Of a DNA stretch of 64,000 nucleotides, positions 7,459-16,159 are shown one piece after another. Location: the NCBI GenBank assembly GCA_023910675.1, contig JAAVWC010000014.1, positions 1-64,000 of the forward strand, given 5' to 3'. Source of the DNA: Gemmatimonas sp. (GTDB taxonomy: Bacteria > Gemmatimonadota > Gemmatimonadetes > Gemmatimonadales > Gemmatimonadaceae). The translations under genes were made by a program, and so were the position numbers. How positions within the stretch are numbered: position 1 is the first letter of the stretch; the number at the start of each line of letters is the position of its first letter. The notes below the pieces were generated by a model that saw nothing but the letters and a program-made list of their open reading frames with translations, ran no database searches and had not been told where the DNA came from.

Positions 7459-8403
7459 CTACGTGCCCTGCGGCCGTAGTCGGTGCCGCAGCCGGAAGAG
7501 GTTGGCGAGGGTACAGAGGGCGTACACGCGCGCCTTGTTCTTGGCGAGCCCCCGGTAGCGCACCGTCGTAAAGCCCCACAGCCGCTTGATGGTGTGAAAC
7601 GGATGCTCGACCATGGCGCGCACGCGCGACCGGGTGCGATTGATCGCATCCCAGTAGTCGGTCCGCTTGCCGCTCTTGTTGACGAGGTACCGGCCGCCGC
7701 TGAGCTCCCACTGCAGTTTGTCTTCGGCTTTGTAGTACGCCTTGTCGCCGTGCAGCGTCGTCTCCTGGCCGTGGAGCAAGTGGGGTAACTGGGTGATATC
7801 GGCCGTGGCCGCGTCGGTCGTGGTGATCGTGTGGATCACGCCGCGCCGGTCGGTGCCCACGTGCACCTTCATGCCGAAGTACCACTGGTTGCCCTTCTTC
7901 GTCTGCCGCATCTCGGGATCGCGGGTCTTCGTGGCATTCTTCGTCGAGCTGGGCGCGCCAATGATGGTGGCATCGACGATGGTACCGGCCTTCAGCAAGA
8001 GCTTCCGCCCCTCAAGCAGCGCCTTCACCGCGTCGAACATCCGCGCGGTGAGCTGATGCGCCTCCAGCAGGTGGCGGAATTTGCAGATCGTGGTCTCGTC
8101 GGGCACCGTGTCGTGCAGCAGATCGATACGGGCGAAGCGGCGCATCGACTCCGAGTCGTAGAGCATGTCTTCCGCCTGCGGATCCGACAGATTGAACCAC
8201 TGCTGGAGAAAGTAAATCCGGAGCATGGTCGCCATCGGCAGGGGGCGTCGGCCACGTCCCGCTTTCGGATAGTGCGGCTCGACCAGCGCCTCGAGCGTCG
8301 CCCACGGAATCACCTGGTCCATCTCGGTGAGGAACTGCTCGCGGCGGGTCGTCCGTCGCTTGTTCGAGAGGATCGCATCCGCAAACGTGCGCTGCTCGGT
8401 CAT
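7459..8403 (-). CDS. IS5-family transposase
   Basis: This encodes 314 residues and appears intact. The N-terminus has the IS5 DUF772-like region (GRGRRPLPMATMLRIYFLQQWFNL), including MLYDSESMRRFARIDL. The DDE catalytic domain follows, with the first Asp in TIVDATIIGAPSSTKN, the second in LHGDKAYY and the Glu in RAMVEHPFHTIKR. Length is normal for the family. It catalyses cut-and-paste transposition of its own element. A hairpin sequence lies just upstream of the start. Confidence 0.92.
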   Translation of the reverse strand: MTEQRTFADAILSNKRRTTRREQFLTEMDQVIPWATLEALVEPHYPKAGRGRRPLPMATMLRIYFLQQWFNLSDPQAEDMLYDSESMRRFARIDLLHDTVPDETTICKFRHLLEAHQLTARMFDAVKALLEGRKLLLKAGTIVDATIIGAPSSTKNATKTRDPEMRQTKKGNQWYFGMKVHVGTDRRGVIHTITTTDAATADITQLPHLLHGQETTLHGDKAYYKAEDKLQWELSGGRYLVNKSGKRTDYWDAINRTRSRVRAMVEHPFHTIKRLWGFTTVRYRGLAKNKARVYALCTLANLFRLRHRLRPQGT

Positions 8404-8421
8404 CCGGTAGCTCCGACAGAA

Positions 8422-8456
8422 GGGAAAATCGCGCGCGCCAATATTGCGATTTTCCC
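8422..8456. promoter_or_regulatory. Inverted repeat upstream of the IS5 transposase
   Basis: GGGAAAATCGC (8422-8432) and its exact reverse complement GCGATTTTCCC (8446-8456) are separated by 13 bp, 19 bp upstream of the transposase start. It could be a transposase binding site, an operator or a hairpin blocking read-through into the element. Confidence 0.5.
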
Positions 8457-8542
8457 TCCGCGGCGCACTACTTAATCAGAGATTCCTTAGCGGGCGCCGA
8501 GAGGTGCTCGAGTGACCGCGTGCACGGCTCGTCGCGCCCCAT

Positions 8543-9166
8543 TCACGGGGCGACATCGGCCCATTTCGGCCGATGTCGGCGCGCGCGCCGACACGACGTG
8601 CCCTGCGGCCGCAATCGGTGCCGCAGCCGGAAGAGGTTGGCGAGGGTACCGAGGGCGTACACGCGCGACCGGGGGCGATGGATCGCATCCCAGGAGTCCG
8701 TCCGCTTGCCACTCTTGCTGACCAGGTACCGTCCGCCGCTGCGCTCCCACTGCAACGTGTCTTCGGCCTCGTAACGCGCCTTATCGCCATGCAGGGTCGC
8801 CTCTTGGCCGTGCAGCAGGTGGGGCCACTGCGCGATATCGGCCGTGGCTGCGTCGGTCGTGGTGATCGGGTGGATCACGCCGCGACGATCCGTGCCCAGG
8901 TGCCCCTTCATGCCGAAGTACCACGGGTTGCCCTGCGTCGTCTGCCGCATCTCGGGATCGCGGGTCTTCGTGGCATGCTTCGTCGAGCTGGGCGCACCAA
9001 TGATGGTCGCATCGACGATGGTGCCGGCCTTCAGCAAGAGCTTATGCTCCTTGAGCAGCGCCTTCACCGCGTCGAACATCCGCGACGTGGGCCGATACGC
9101 GTCGAGGAGATGACGGCACTTGCAGGTGGTAGTCTCGTCGGGCACGGTGTCGTGCCGCAGATCAAT
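8543..9166 (-). pseudogene. Degraded second copy of the IS5 transposase
   Basis: The encoded sequence closely matches the neighbouring intact transposase from LRHDTVPDETT onward but has lost the N-terminal third. It also lacks the segment between RSRV and YALGTLANLF, which contains the catalytic Glu (MVEHPFHTIKR). The missing piece appears to have been lost between two short ACGCGCG repeats. The normal stop codon is mutated, so the frame reads on to 8543. It is therefore inactive. The left end of the element is also missing where the intact copy abuts it. Confidence 0.85.
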
Positions 9167-9286
9167 CTGGGTGTGAAGTTGCAAACAGAGCAGCTGGAGT
9201 TCGGTGTGCAATAGGCCAAGAAGTTTGCGCCGCTGAGTCCGCTGTACTTCCAAGCAGAGGAAGGAGCGGGAGTGTCCCGAAGTCAT

Positions 9287-10647
9287 TTGAATTTCGGGTG
9301 AGTGCCTGACGGACGCTGCTCAGGCGGCAGCGGTGTGGACGGAGCGTTTGCCGCGCAAGGCGGCCTGGAGCAAGCGCAAGTGCTTCACGCCTTTCACGGG
9401 ACGAAAGCGTTGTTCGATCGGCAAGAGCGTGGCGGCGCACCAGCGCTGTTTTTGGTCACTGGTCCGCCAGCGACCCACACGCTGCATTTTCGCTTCGACC
9501 CGCGCCATCACGCTCTCGATGAGGTTGGTCGTTTTGAGACTGGTGCCGAGCTGCGCGAAGACGCCGAGGGCGTGCAGCCTGAGCGTTTCTTCCAGCCCCC
9601 CCTCCAAACTACGAGCCGCTGAGGTGTTGATCCGCTCGAGTTCGTGGACCAGCTTGAGCAGCGCGCGTTTGGCCTCGGCGTGGCTCGGGTGCGCGTAGGC
9701 GGCCGGCAGTTTCCGGCGCCAGAGGATCTGCTGGGGCTTGGTCAGGTAGCGCGCGACGTTCTCCCGCTTGTGCCACTGGCAGCGCTGCACGGGCACCTCG
9801 TCACCCAACACGTCCCGCACCGCCGCCCGCAGGCCCTTCGCGCCATCCAGCACGACGAGCAGCCCCTCGGGCGCCTGGAAGCCGCGCTCGATCAGCTCGC
9901 GCAGGAAGGCCGCACAGACCCGCGTGTTCTCGGTGGCTGTCTGCACGAGTCCCAAGACCCGCTTCTCGCCCGTCGTCGTCACGCCGAGCGCGATGACCAC
10001 CTGATCGTCGGCAAAGGACTTCCCATCAAGGAGCAGCACCAGGCAGTGCGCATCATCATGGCGTCGCTCGTGGAGTGTGCGTAGCGCCTGCGCACTGGCC
10101 CGAATGAAGCGCCGCGACACGCTCGACTTGGCGAGGCCAAAGGCTTCAGGGACGGCTTCCGCAGCGGCCTCGTACTCCCGGCACGACAGGCCGCCGAGGA
10201 CGCGCCGAAACAGTCCCACATCCCGCGCCCGCGGCGTTTGCAACTGCGCGTAAGTCGCCAGAGGCCGCTCGGTACCGGCGGTCAGATCGCGCACGCGGGG
10301 GACCCGGATCGGCACCTTCTGATCGGCGAGGAAAATGGACCCGGCCTGCGAGCCCCAGTGGGCAAGCCCCGGCTCGCCCTCGCCGTGCGCATACCGTCGA
10401 CCCGCCAACGCCAGCACCTCCTGCTGCAGCGCGTCCTCGACCGCCTTCAGGCCCAACGGAATCAGCGCCTGGATCATCGCCAGCGCGACCGTGCCATCAT
10501 CCAGCGGCACCTCGGGGTGTGGCGCCACGCCTGCCTGGTGCGCGACGACATTCTTTCGTACTCTTGGAATGGGTGGCGTCTCGGTAGTAGAGTGCGAATC
10601 CTGGCCGGGATCAACACTGCAGTATGGAGGCGCCACCCGAATTTCAA
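9287..10647 (-). mobile_element. IS256-family (Mutator-type) insertion sequence
   Basis: Imperfect terminal inverted repeats flank a full transposase gene: TTGAATTTCGGGTGAGTGCC from 9287 and, read on the minus strand from 10647, TTGAAATTCGGGTGGCGCCT. The element is 1361 bp. The 8-bp flanks do not match, so no target duplication is visible, implying age or later rearrangement. The left flank is the degraded IS5 copy. Confidence 0.75.
9320..10528 (-). CDS. IS256-family transposase
   Basis: The frame stays open upstream of 10528 but must begin inside the element's right repeat; the first usable start is GTG 10528, with ATG 10477 as an alternative. Catalytic features are visible: Asp in LLLDGKSFADDQVVIALG, Asp in LLVVLDGAKGLRAAV, the C-x2-H motif in VQRCQWHKRENV and Glu in TTNLIESVMARVE. 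The product is about 400 residues, normal for the family, and appears intact. It moves its own element. A decayed relative occurs at 17.7-18.2 kb. Confidence 0.88.
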   Translation of the reverse strand: MAPHPEVPLDDGTVALAMIQALIPLGLKAVEDALQQEVLALAGRRYAHGEGEPGLAHWGSQAGSIFLADQKVPIRVPRVRDLTAGTERPLATYAQLQTPRARDVGLFRRVLGGLSCREYEAAAEAVPEAFGLAKSSVSRRFIRASAQALRTLHERRHDDAHCLVLLLDGKSFADDQVVIALGVTTTGEKRVLGLVQTATENTRVCAAFLRELIERGFQAPEGLLVVLDGAKGLRAAVRDVLGDEVPVQRCQWHKRENVARYLTKPQQILWRRKLPAAYAHPSHAEAKRALLKLVHELERINTSAARSLEGGLEETLRLHALGVFAQLGTSLKTTNLIESVMARVEAKMQRVGRWRTSDQKQRWCAATLLPIEQRFRPVKGVKHLRLLQAALRGKRSVHTAAA

Positions 10648-10719
10648 CTAGCCTTGGGACAGACCCGCTTCCTGTCACCTGCTTCCTGTTTCGTAGCCCG
10701 CGGCCGTATGCTTTGCAGC

Positions 10720-11562
10720 ATGCACCGTCGCACCTTCCTCGCCTCCGCGGCCGCCGCCCTAGCCAGCGGCCACCAGCCTCTTGCTGGTGCGTTCCCCGTA
10801 CCGGGCCAACTCGACCGCATCGGCATCGAGCTCTACGCCGTGCGCAACGCCATGAAGGCCAGCCCCGAGCGCACGCTCGAGGCACTGGCGAAGATCGGCT
10901 ACACCGACGTGGAGCTGCTCTGGAGCTTCAAGAATTTCGGACAGAGCATCAAGGAGGTGAGGGTGAGTCTCGAGGCCACCGGGCTCAAGGCACCGTCGGC
11001 GCACATGGCGCCAGAGACGATCCTCACCGAGTGGGAGCAGCGGTGCGCCGAAGCCAGGGAGCTCGGCATGACGTATCTCACTGCGCCCAGCTTGCCCAGT
11101 GAGGCCAACCGCAGCATCGAGGCGGTCAAGCTGTGGGCCACGCGCTTCAACAATGCGGGCGAGGTGGCGCGGCGGTTCGGGTTGTGGATTGCCCTGCACA
11201 ATGAGCCCGATCACGAGAAGCTCATCATGGGGCAGAAGCCCATGGAAACGTTCCTCGCCGAAACCGACCCCAAGCTGGTGCGCTTCCAGCTGGACGTGGG
11301 GAACATGCTCATGGGCGGCGGCGACCCGCTCGACTTTCTTCAGCGGCACCGCGCGCGCTGCTGGAGTTTTCACCTCAAGAACGTCGTGGCCGATCGTACG
11401 AAGGATACCGAGCTCGCGAAAGGCGTGTTCGACCTCAGGGCGTTTCTTGCCGCCGTACCGGAGCTCGACAAGAAGCCGTGCTTCGTGGCGCAGGAAGGGA
11501 GCGGCGACGAGCTGGTGAGCGCGAAGGAGAACTACGAGTATCTGCGCGGGTTGAGTTGGTAA
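10720..11562 (+). CDS. Sugar phosphate isomerase/epimerase-like TIM-barrel protein, exported
   Basis: This encodes 280 residues from ATG 10720 (an ATG at 10708 adds four). The N-terminus MHRRTFLASAAAALASG looks like a Tat-type signal. The body matches xylose isomerase-like TIM barrels (AP-endonuclease 2 family): LDRIGIELYAVR, IGYTDVELLWSF, WIALHNEPDHE, FQLDVGNMLMGG (a metal-ligand Asp region), WSFHLKNVVAD (His region) and CFVAQEGSGDE (Glu region). The expected barrel metal ligands (His, Asp, Glu) therefore appear present. Substrate is unknown. It starts only 73 bp from an IS256 end, and no partner gene follows on its strand. Confidence 0.8.
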   Translation: MHRRTFLASAAAALASGHQPLAGAFPVPGQLDRIGIELYAVRNAMKASPERTLEALAKIGYTDVELLWSFKNFGQSIKEVRVSLEATGLKAPSAHMAPETILTEWEQRCAEARELGMTYLTAPSLPSEANRSIEAVKLWATRFNNAGEVARRFGLWIALHNEPDHEKLIMGQKPMETFLAETDPKLVRFQLDVGNMLMGGGDPLDFLQRHRARCWSFHLKNVVADRTKDTELAKGVFDLRAFLAAVPELDKKPCFVAQEGSGDELVSAKENYEYLRGLSW

Positions 11563-11605
11563 ACGAATCGTTCGGCGACACACGCGGACTGAGTTGTGTC
11601 CTGAT

Positions 11606-12178
11606 CTACTGTTCGCTACCCCCCAGGCGATTGAACGTACCACGTGTGAGTGACAGCGCCAGTGCACCCAGCACCACGCCAGCGGCGATCGGGAGAAATG
11701 CCGGGCCTTTCGGAGCATCGCCGAGCGCGCGCAGCGCCACGAACGCGAAGGCCTGCGAGAACAGTTGCACCACTGCATAGCTGCGGAAGGGCGCGGCCAG
11801 CGCTGCCAGTTCGATGCGGGCGGTGAACGGCAGCAGGCGCGAAAGCCCGCCAAGTATGTGCAGCAGATGCAACCCGGCGAGCAGCACGAAGAACACGGGC
11901 TCGGGTGCCGCAGCCTCACGCGTGGTACCGGGGGAACTGGTCAGTCCCGCCGCGCCGAGCGTAACGGGTAACAGCCATGCAAGCAGTTGGTTGCCGGTGA
12001 GCACCGCTGCCGCCGCAATGACGAGGGCTACCGCTACGTAGAAGCCCGATGGCAGTGTCCGCATCGACAATGCGAACGCCACCGTCATGTATGCGAACGG
12101 GAGCAGCAGGGCGGGGAACCACACACGGTTGATGTCAGCCACGGACCCATTGCGGGCTACCATAGTCGGAGTGTTCAC
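11606..12178 (-). CDS. COX3-like multi-pass membrane protein
   Basis: This encodes 190 residues. GTG 12178 overlaps the stop of the upstream DUF58 gene (GTGA), supporting coupled translation. About five hydrophobic segments are visible. LLAGLHLLHILGGLSRL resembles the LHxxHVxGG signature of heme-copper oxidase subunit III/NorE proteins. No other oxidase subunit is nearby, so this is an orphan relative whose job may differ from respiration. It is the last gene of the MoxR/DUF58 operon. Confidence 0.6.
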   Translation of the reverse strand: MNTPTMVARNGSVADINRVWFPALLLPFAYMTVAFALSMRTLPSGFYVAVALVIAAAAVLTGNQLLAWLLPVTLGAAGLTSSPGTTREAAAPEPVFFVLLAGLHLLHILGGLSRLLPFTARIELAALAAPFRSYAVVQLFSQAFAFVALRALGDAPKGPAFLPIAAGVVLGALALSLTRGTFNRLGGSEQ

Positions 12179-13524
12179 GCGCGCCTCCGTGTCGCCCGCA
12201 CCAGCGAGTGCATCACAATCGCGCGCGAGGGGTTGGCGGGGTCCTCCTGCCACCGGAGCCGCTCGATGCCGTGATTCTCGAGCATACTGAGACGGTGTCG
12301 CCGCTCAACCATCAGCAGGCGGTGCGCGGTGAGTGCTCGTGATGGGCAGCCCTCGAGGTCTGGCGTCGGCAAGACATCCACCGCGATCACGCGATGCCCC
12401 GAGACCCGCCACCGCAGCGCCATCTCGGTGACTTCATCGTCGAGAAACGTGGAGAGCGCGTAGACGATGGCTCCCGCTGGTACGATGGGCGCACGCCGCC
12501 GGCTGAAGCGAACGCCGTGCGGGGTGCATTCGGCCACACGCCGCAGCAGCCTGTTGAGATGGCGCTTGCCGAACCCAGCCGCCACCACGCCATCGTGTGC
12601 CGCCAGATCGATGAGGCCCACACGATCGCCGGCACCCACGACCGCCGCCGCAATCGACGCCGCCGCCTCGCGCGTGAGGTCCATCGCGGTAACCCCGGAC
12701 TCACCGCGGAATGACGGCGACCATGCCTCCACCACTTCGCCAACGTCGTCTCGGCTATCGAGCACGAGCATCACGGTTGCATCGGCCGTGGCGTCGGTGC
12801 GCCGTACGTACAGATCGCCGAAGCCCTGCGAGCGGCGCGCGGTCGCCTTCCAATCAATGCGACGCAGCCGATCCCCGGGCGCGTATGGGTGCAGATCGCG
12901 GAACTCACCACCGTCACCCGGACGAGCTGAGGTGTGCGTACCCGTGAGCCCCGCGAGTCTGCGCGGCAGGGCAATCTCGCCGAGCGGCTTGATACTCGGC
13001 ATCACTACGCGCTCCACCACAACGGGCGCCATGGGAAGTGAGATCCACGCGCCGTCGGTACCGATGAGACGATACGCCACCTCGACCACCCGCACACGAC
13101 CGGTGTGTGCGATTGGGACTGTACCGGCAACCATACCCGTGGCCCGTGGTGATGCCAGCAGCACATACGGTGCGCTCCCTTCCTCGGCCACCCGCAGATG
13201 CACCAGCTCCGTGACGCTGTCCGTGCCGATCGCTACGCGATACGCAAAATAGTGTGCGTCGACTGCGCTCTGGACTCGTTGCACTTCGACGTCCAGCCCA
13301 CTTGTTTCTGTGCGCCGTGGCCGGCGATCGATGGCCCAGGCGGCCGAAAGAATGAACGGCAGGGCGAGCAATACCACTTCCACGCGGCTGGTGATCGTGC
13401 CGATCGTGGCGAGCAGCAATGCGATCACCACCGAATCATCGAGCCGCGCCGACCGTCGCCACTCCGTCGGTACGGTGCGTGGCGGGTCGGTGGACAACTC
13501 CGTCTGCCGCAGCGGCTCGCTCAT
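12175..13524 (-). CDS. DUF58 domain-containing protein
   Basis: This encodes 449 residues. ATG 13524 overlaps the MoxR stop (ATGA). Two hydrophobic segments near residues 30-65 anchor it in the membrane, followed by a beta-rich region and then the DUF58 core: FRDLHPYAPGDRLRRIDWKATARR is the family's most conserved stretch. After it comes a vWA-like domain (ATVMLVLDSRDDVGE). DUF58 proteins nearly always pair with MoxR ATPases and are thought to be their substrates or effectors in envelope assembly or stress. The pairing here is canonical. Confidence 0.85.
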   Translation of the reverse strand: MSEPLRQTELSTDPPRTVPTEWRRSARLDDSVVIALLLATIGTITSRVEVVLLALPFILSAAWAIDRRPRRTETSGLDVEVQRVQSAVDAHYFAYRVAIGTDSVTELVHLRVAEEGSAPYVLLASPRATGMVAGTVPIAHTGRVRVVEVAYRLIGTDGAWISLPMAPVVVERVVMPSIKPLGEIALPRRLAGLTGTHTSARPGDGGEFRDLHPYAPGDRLRRIDWKATARRSQGFGDLYVRRTDATADATVMLVLDSRDDVGEVVEAWSPSFRGESGVTAMDLTREAAASIAAAVVGAGDRVGLIDLAAHDGVVAAGFGKRHLNRLLRRVAECTPHGVRFSRRRAPIVPAGAIVYALSTFLDDEVTEMALRWRVSGHRVIAVDVLPTPDLEGCPSRALTAHRLLMVERRHRLSMLENHGIERLRWQEDPANPSRAIVMHSLVRATRRRA

Positions 13525-14519
13525 GCGCGCCTGGCCGCCGCCACCTGCGGCCCGGGAACCCGATCGACGATCTCCTTCACCACGTCGGCCACGTTCGTGC
13601 CAGCGGCCCACGCCTGCGTGGTGAGCGACAGGCGATGCGCGAGTACTGGTACCGCCACGCGCTTCATATCTTCCGGAAGCACGAAGTCGCGACCGGCAAT
13701 CACGGCAATCGAGCGTGCCATGAGCAGCAACGCTTGGGACCCGCGTGGCGATGCGCCAACCGAGATAGCAGGATGGGTGCGCGTGGCTTCCGCAAGATGC
13801 ACGCAATACCGAATGACATCGGCTTCCACCGTGACCGTCTCCACGCCGGCCTGCATGCGGGTTAGTGTGGCGGCATTCACGACGGCACGAACATCGGCAC
13901 GTTCGCGCCGTCGTGCCACACGATTCAACAACACCTGTTGCTCTCCCTCGCGCCCCGGATAGCCGACGCGTAACCGCACCATGAACCGATCGAGTTGGGC
14001 TTCGGGTAGTGCGTATGTCCCCTCGTACTCGACGGGATTGGCGGTGGCAATCACGTGGAACGGATGCGGGAGCGCGAAGCTGTTCCCCTCCACGGTTACC
14101 TGTCCTTCAGCCATCGCTTCGAGCAGTGCAGATTGGGTTTTGGGCGCGGTGCGATTGATCTCGTCGGCGAGAAAGAGCCCCGTGAACACCGGGCCGGGGC
14201 GAAACTCGAACGACGTGGTCCTCGGTGCGTAGATGAACGAACCCGTGATGTCGGCTGGCAGTAGATCCGGCGTACACTGCAGGCGTCGGAAGTCGAGCCC
14301 GATCGCCGTCGCGATACTGCGGGCGGCGAGTGTTTTGCCAAGCCCGGGCACGTCCTCGAACAGTGTGTGTCCACCAGCGAGAATCGCGGCCAGCGCCAGT
14401 TCGATCGCCTCCTCCATCCCCACCACTGCTGTCGCAACCTCGGTGCGTATGTCGGCCACGAGCGCGGTGATTTCCGGAATCGTCATAGCGTCATTCGTCA
14501 GTGTATCAGAGATGTTCAT
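13521..14519 (-). CDS. MoxR-family AAA+ ATPase
   Basis: This encodes 332 residues from ATG 14519, which overlaps the preceding stop (ATGA). Walker A is atypical but family-like (EDVPGLGKTLAAR); Walker B is LFLADEINRTAPKTQSALLEAM; sensor 1 is HVIATANPVEYEGTYALPEAQLDRF and sensor 2 is SPRGSQAL. The lid domain follows. MoxR proteins act as chaperone-like ATPases on vWA/DUF58 partners at the membrane. The operon order DUF4129, membrane protein, MoxR, DUF58 is typical, although a transglutaminase-like gene that often accompanies it is absent. Confidence 0.93.
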   Translation of the reverse strand: MNISDTLTNDAMTIPEITALVADIRTEVATAVVGMEEAIELALAAILAGGHTLFEDVPGLGKTLAARSIATAIGLDFRRLQCTPDLLPADITGSFIYAPRTTSFEFRPGPVFTGLFLADEINRTAPKTQSALLEAMAEGQVTVEGNSFALPHPFHVIATANPVEYEGTYALPEAQLDRFMVRLRVGYPGREGEQQVLLNRVARRRERADVRAVVNAATLTRMQAGVETVTVEADVIRYCVHLAEATRTHPAISVGASPRGSQALLLMARSIAVIAGRDFVLPEDMKRVAVPVLAHRLSLTTQAWAAGTNVADVVKEIVDRVPGPQVAAARRA

Positions 14520-15112
14520 CGGGCGCTCGGATTGTTTTGGGTACGCTGCTCGATCATATCGAGGCATTGTGTCACGAGGAGTTCGCTTACGGGGGTGCTG
14601 TCATGCGGATGAAGGAATGGCCGTGCTGTTGGGCCAAGCCTTGACTCTGTACCGTCAGTGTCCGAGGCGGCCGCGTAGCCCGATTCGCGCAGCTCGGCCA
14701 TCAGGATGTCCCGCATGCGGCGAACCAATTGTGATCGGGCCGCGCGATCGGTCCGCTCCGGCGCTACGACCAGTCGCAGTCGCCGCAACAGGTCGTGACG
14801 AGCGAGTCGATCCGCGGCAGCGAGTGACTTCTCGATGGTGGCGACCGTGAGGTGTGCACCGCGAGCTGGCGGTTCAGGTGGCGCGGTCCAGCGCGGATGC
14901 TCGCGCACCGTTACCTGGGCGACCACGATGCTCACCGGCAACAATGCCAGGATCATCGCCGTCGCCCACACTACACTGAAGCCGAAGAACCACACGATGA
15001 ATACGGCCGCCGCAAACGACGCCACGCCGACAGCCATCGCGCGTGGTGGCGGCGCGGAGTGTGGTGTGGGGTGCTCCACCGAGTCATCCAAGCGCAAAGT
15101 GGACACGCTCAC
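14516..15112 (-). CDS. Hypothetical membrane protein of the MoxR operon
   Basis: This encodes 198 residues. GTG 15112 overlaps the DUF4129 stop (GTGA) and its own stop overlaps the MoxR start. Two adjacent hydrophobic segments (about residues 26-65) form a hairpin membrane anchor, followed by a charged helical cytoplasmic part rich in Arg and Glu. No family was recognised. Its position between DUF4129 and MoxR suggests it belongs to the same membrane complex. Confidence 0.65.
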   Translation of the reverse strand: MSVSTLRLDDSVEHPTPHSAPPPRAMAVGVASFAAAVFIVWFFGFSVVWATAMILALLPVSIVVAQVTVREHPRWTAPPEPPARGAHLTVATIEKSLAAADRLARHDLLRRLRLVVAPERTDRAARSQLVRRMRDILMAELRESGYAAASDTDGTESRLGPTARPFLHPHDSTPVSELLVTQCLDMIEQRTQNNPSAR

Positions 15113-15927
15113 TGGCGCCCCGTACGTGCGCGGCGACGCTCAGGAAGATCTGCTTCCCATAATGACTTGAGTATGGTGAGCGCCCGGTGGGCGGACGCGA
15201 TATCGGTGGCGTTGGGGATGTACTCGCCGAAGCGTACACGCTGATACAGGGTGAGCAGGACGGCGATCGCCGCCGCGGAACGCTGTGAGCGAAAGAGAAT
15301 GCGAGCCGTGAATTCAGAGGCCGTTTCAGCAGGTTGCCTGGCAAGGCCCGCAAGTGCCGCCGCATCTTCGAGTCCTTGCCACGCCTTCACGACGGCATTG
15401 CCGTAGTCGCGTTCAATGCTCAGCACCTCCATGGCGGCCGCGAGCCCGGTGGCGAGCACACGCGCGTCGGCTTCGGCGGTGGGGAGTGCGGCAAAATCCG
15501 TCGTGCCGATGGTGGTGGTACGCGCTCGTCGTTTCATGGCCATCATGCGTGTGAACAGCAGACGCAACAGTATGAGCGCGAGCAAGAGCAGCAACGCGGT
15601 GGCGACCCACCGGATCCATGCGCTGCCGCCCTCTGTGCCGGTGGTGAACACGCCAAGCTCCATCGGCTCGAGGGGCTCGATTTCGATCTCGCGCATGGTT
15701 CGCTTGCTCGTCCAGCGAACGCCGGTGGAGACGGCCCGGGGCTGTCGCGCGACGGCCACGACGAGCGCCGTGAAGAGCGCCACGCTGGCGGTCAGCGTTG
15801 GCGCACGCCAGTGCGGGCGATGCACTGCCGGTTCGGGTGGCAGCAGCGGGGTAACAGGCATTGGTTCAGTCGCAAGGGCGGGGCGTACGTGAGGTAACCG
15901 CGCAGGACCTGTGGAGCACTCCTCCAT
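15109..15927 (-). CDS. DUF4129 domain-containing membrane protein
   Basis: This encodes 272 residues from ATG 15927; ATG 15861 is an alternative start and neither has a strong ribosome-binding site. Transmembrane segments lie near residues 45-62 and 105-130. The C-terminal part (KAWQGLEDAAALAGLARQPAETASEF through LTLYQRVRFGEYIP) matches the DUF4129 pattern. Such domains are common in MoxR/DUF58/transglutaminase operons and are membrane-associated. It appears to be the first gene of this five-gene, fully overlapping operon. Confidence 0.75.
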   Translation of the reverse strand: MEECSTGPARLPHVRPALATEPMPVTPLLPPEPAVHRPHWRAPTLTASVALFTALVVAVARQPRAVSTGVRWTSKRTMREIEIEPLEPMELGVFTTGTEGGSAWIRWVATALLLLLALILLRLLFTRMMAMKRRARTTTIGTTDFAALPTAEADARVLATGLAAAMEVLSIERDYGNAVVKAWQGLEDAAALAGLARQPAETASEFTARILFRSQRSAAAIAVLLTLYQRVRFGEYIPNATDIASAHRALTILKSLWEADLPERRRARTGRQ

Positions 15928-16159
15928 GGGTGAACCGGCGCACCATCGTTGATGGCTACTTGCGCGACTATACGGTCAGTAGGGCGATAGCGCATTAGCC
16001 ACGCGTGACAGGAACATTAGAATTGGATGAAACCAAAGGAGCGCAGGAAGACGCCCAGTGCGAACGCGCGCACGCCCCCTGTGTCAGGATAGTTGTCGCA
16101 CGGCCGATGTAAGGGCATCGACCGTGTCGGACCCGTTGGGGGGGCAAGTGGAGCAGGTC

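Larger units (their letters stand above)
7319..8489 (-). mobile_element. IS5-family insertion sequence
   Basis: An intact IS5-type transposase gene is flanked by short terminal similarity: AGGAATC at 7320-7326 and its reverse complement GATTCCTT at 8481-8488. The left boundary is uncertain because the similarity is only about 7 bp, and no target duplication could be established. The right end abuts a second, degraded copy of the same element in the same orientation. Confidence 0.6.

Noticed and set aside
7831-8475. 214-codon plus-strand ORF over the IS5 element
   Set aside because: It is the complement of an intact transposase gene.
10529-10885. N-terminal extension of the IS256 transposase
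   Set aside because: It crosses the element's inverted repeat and overlaps the isomerase gene; the sequence is arginine-rich with no family match.
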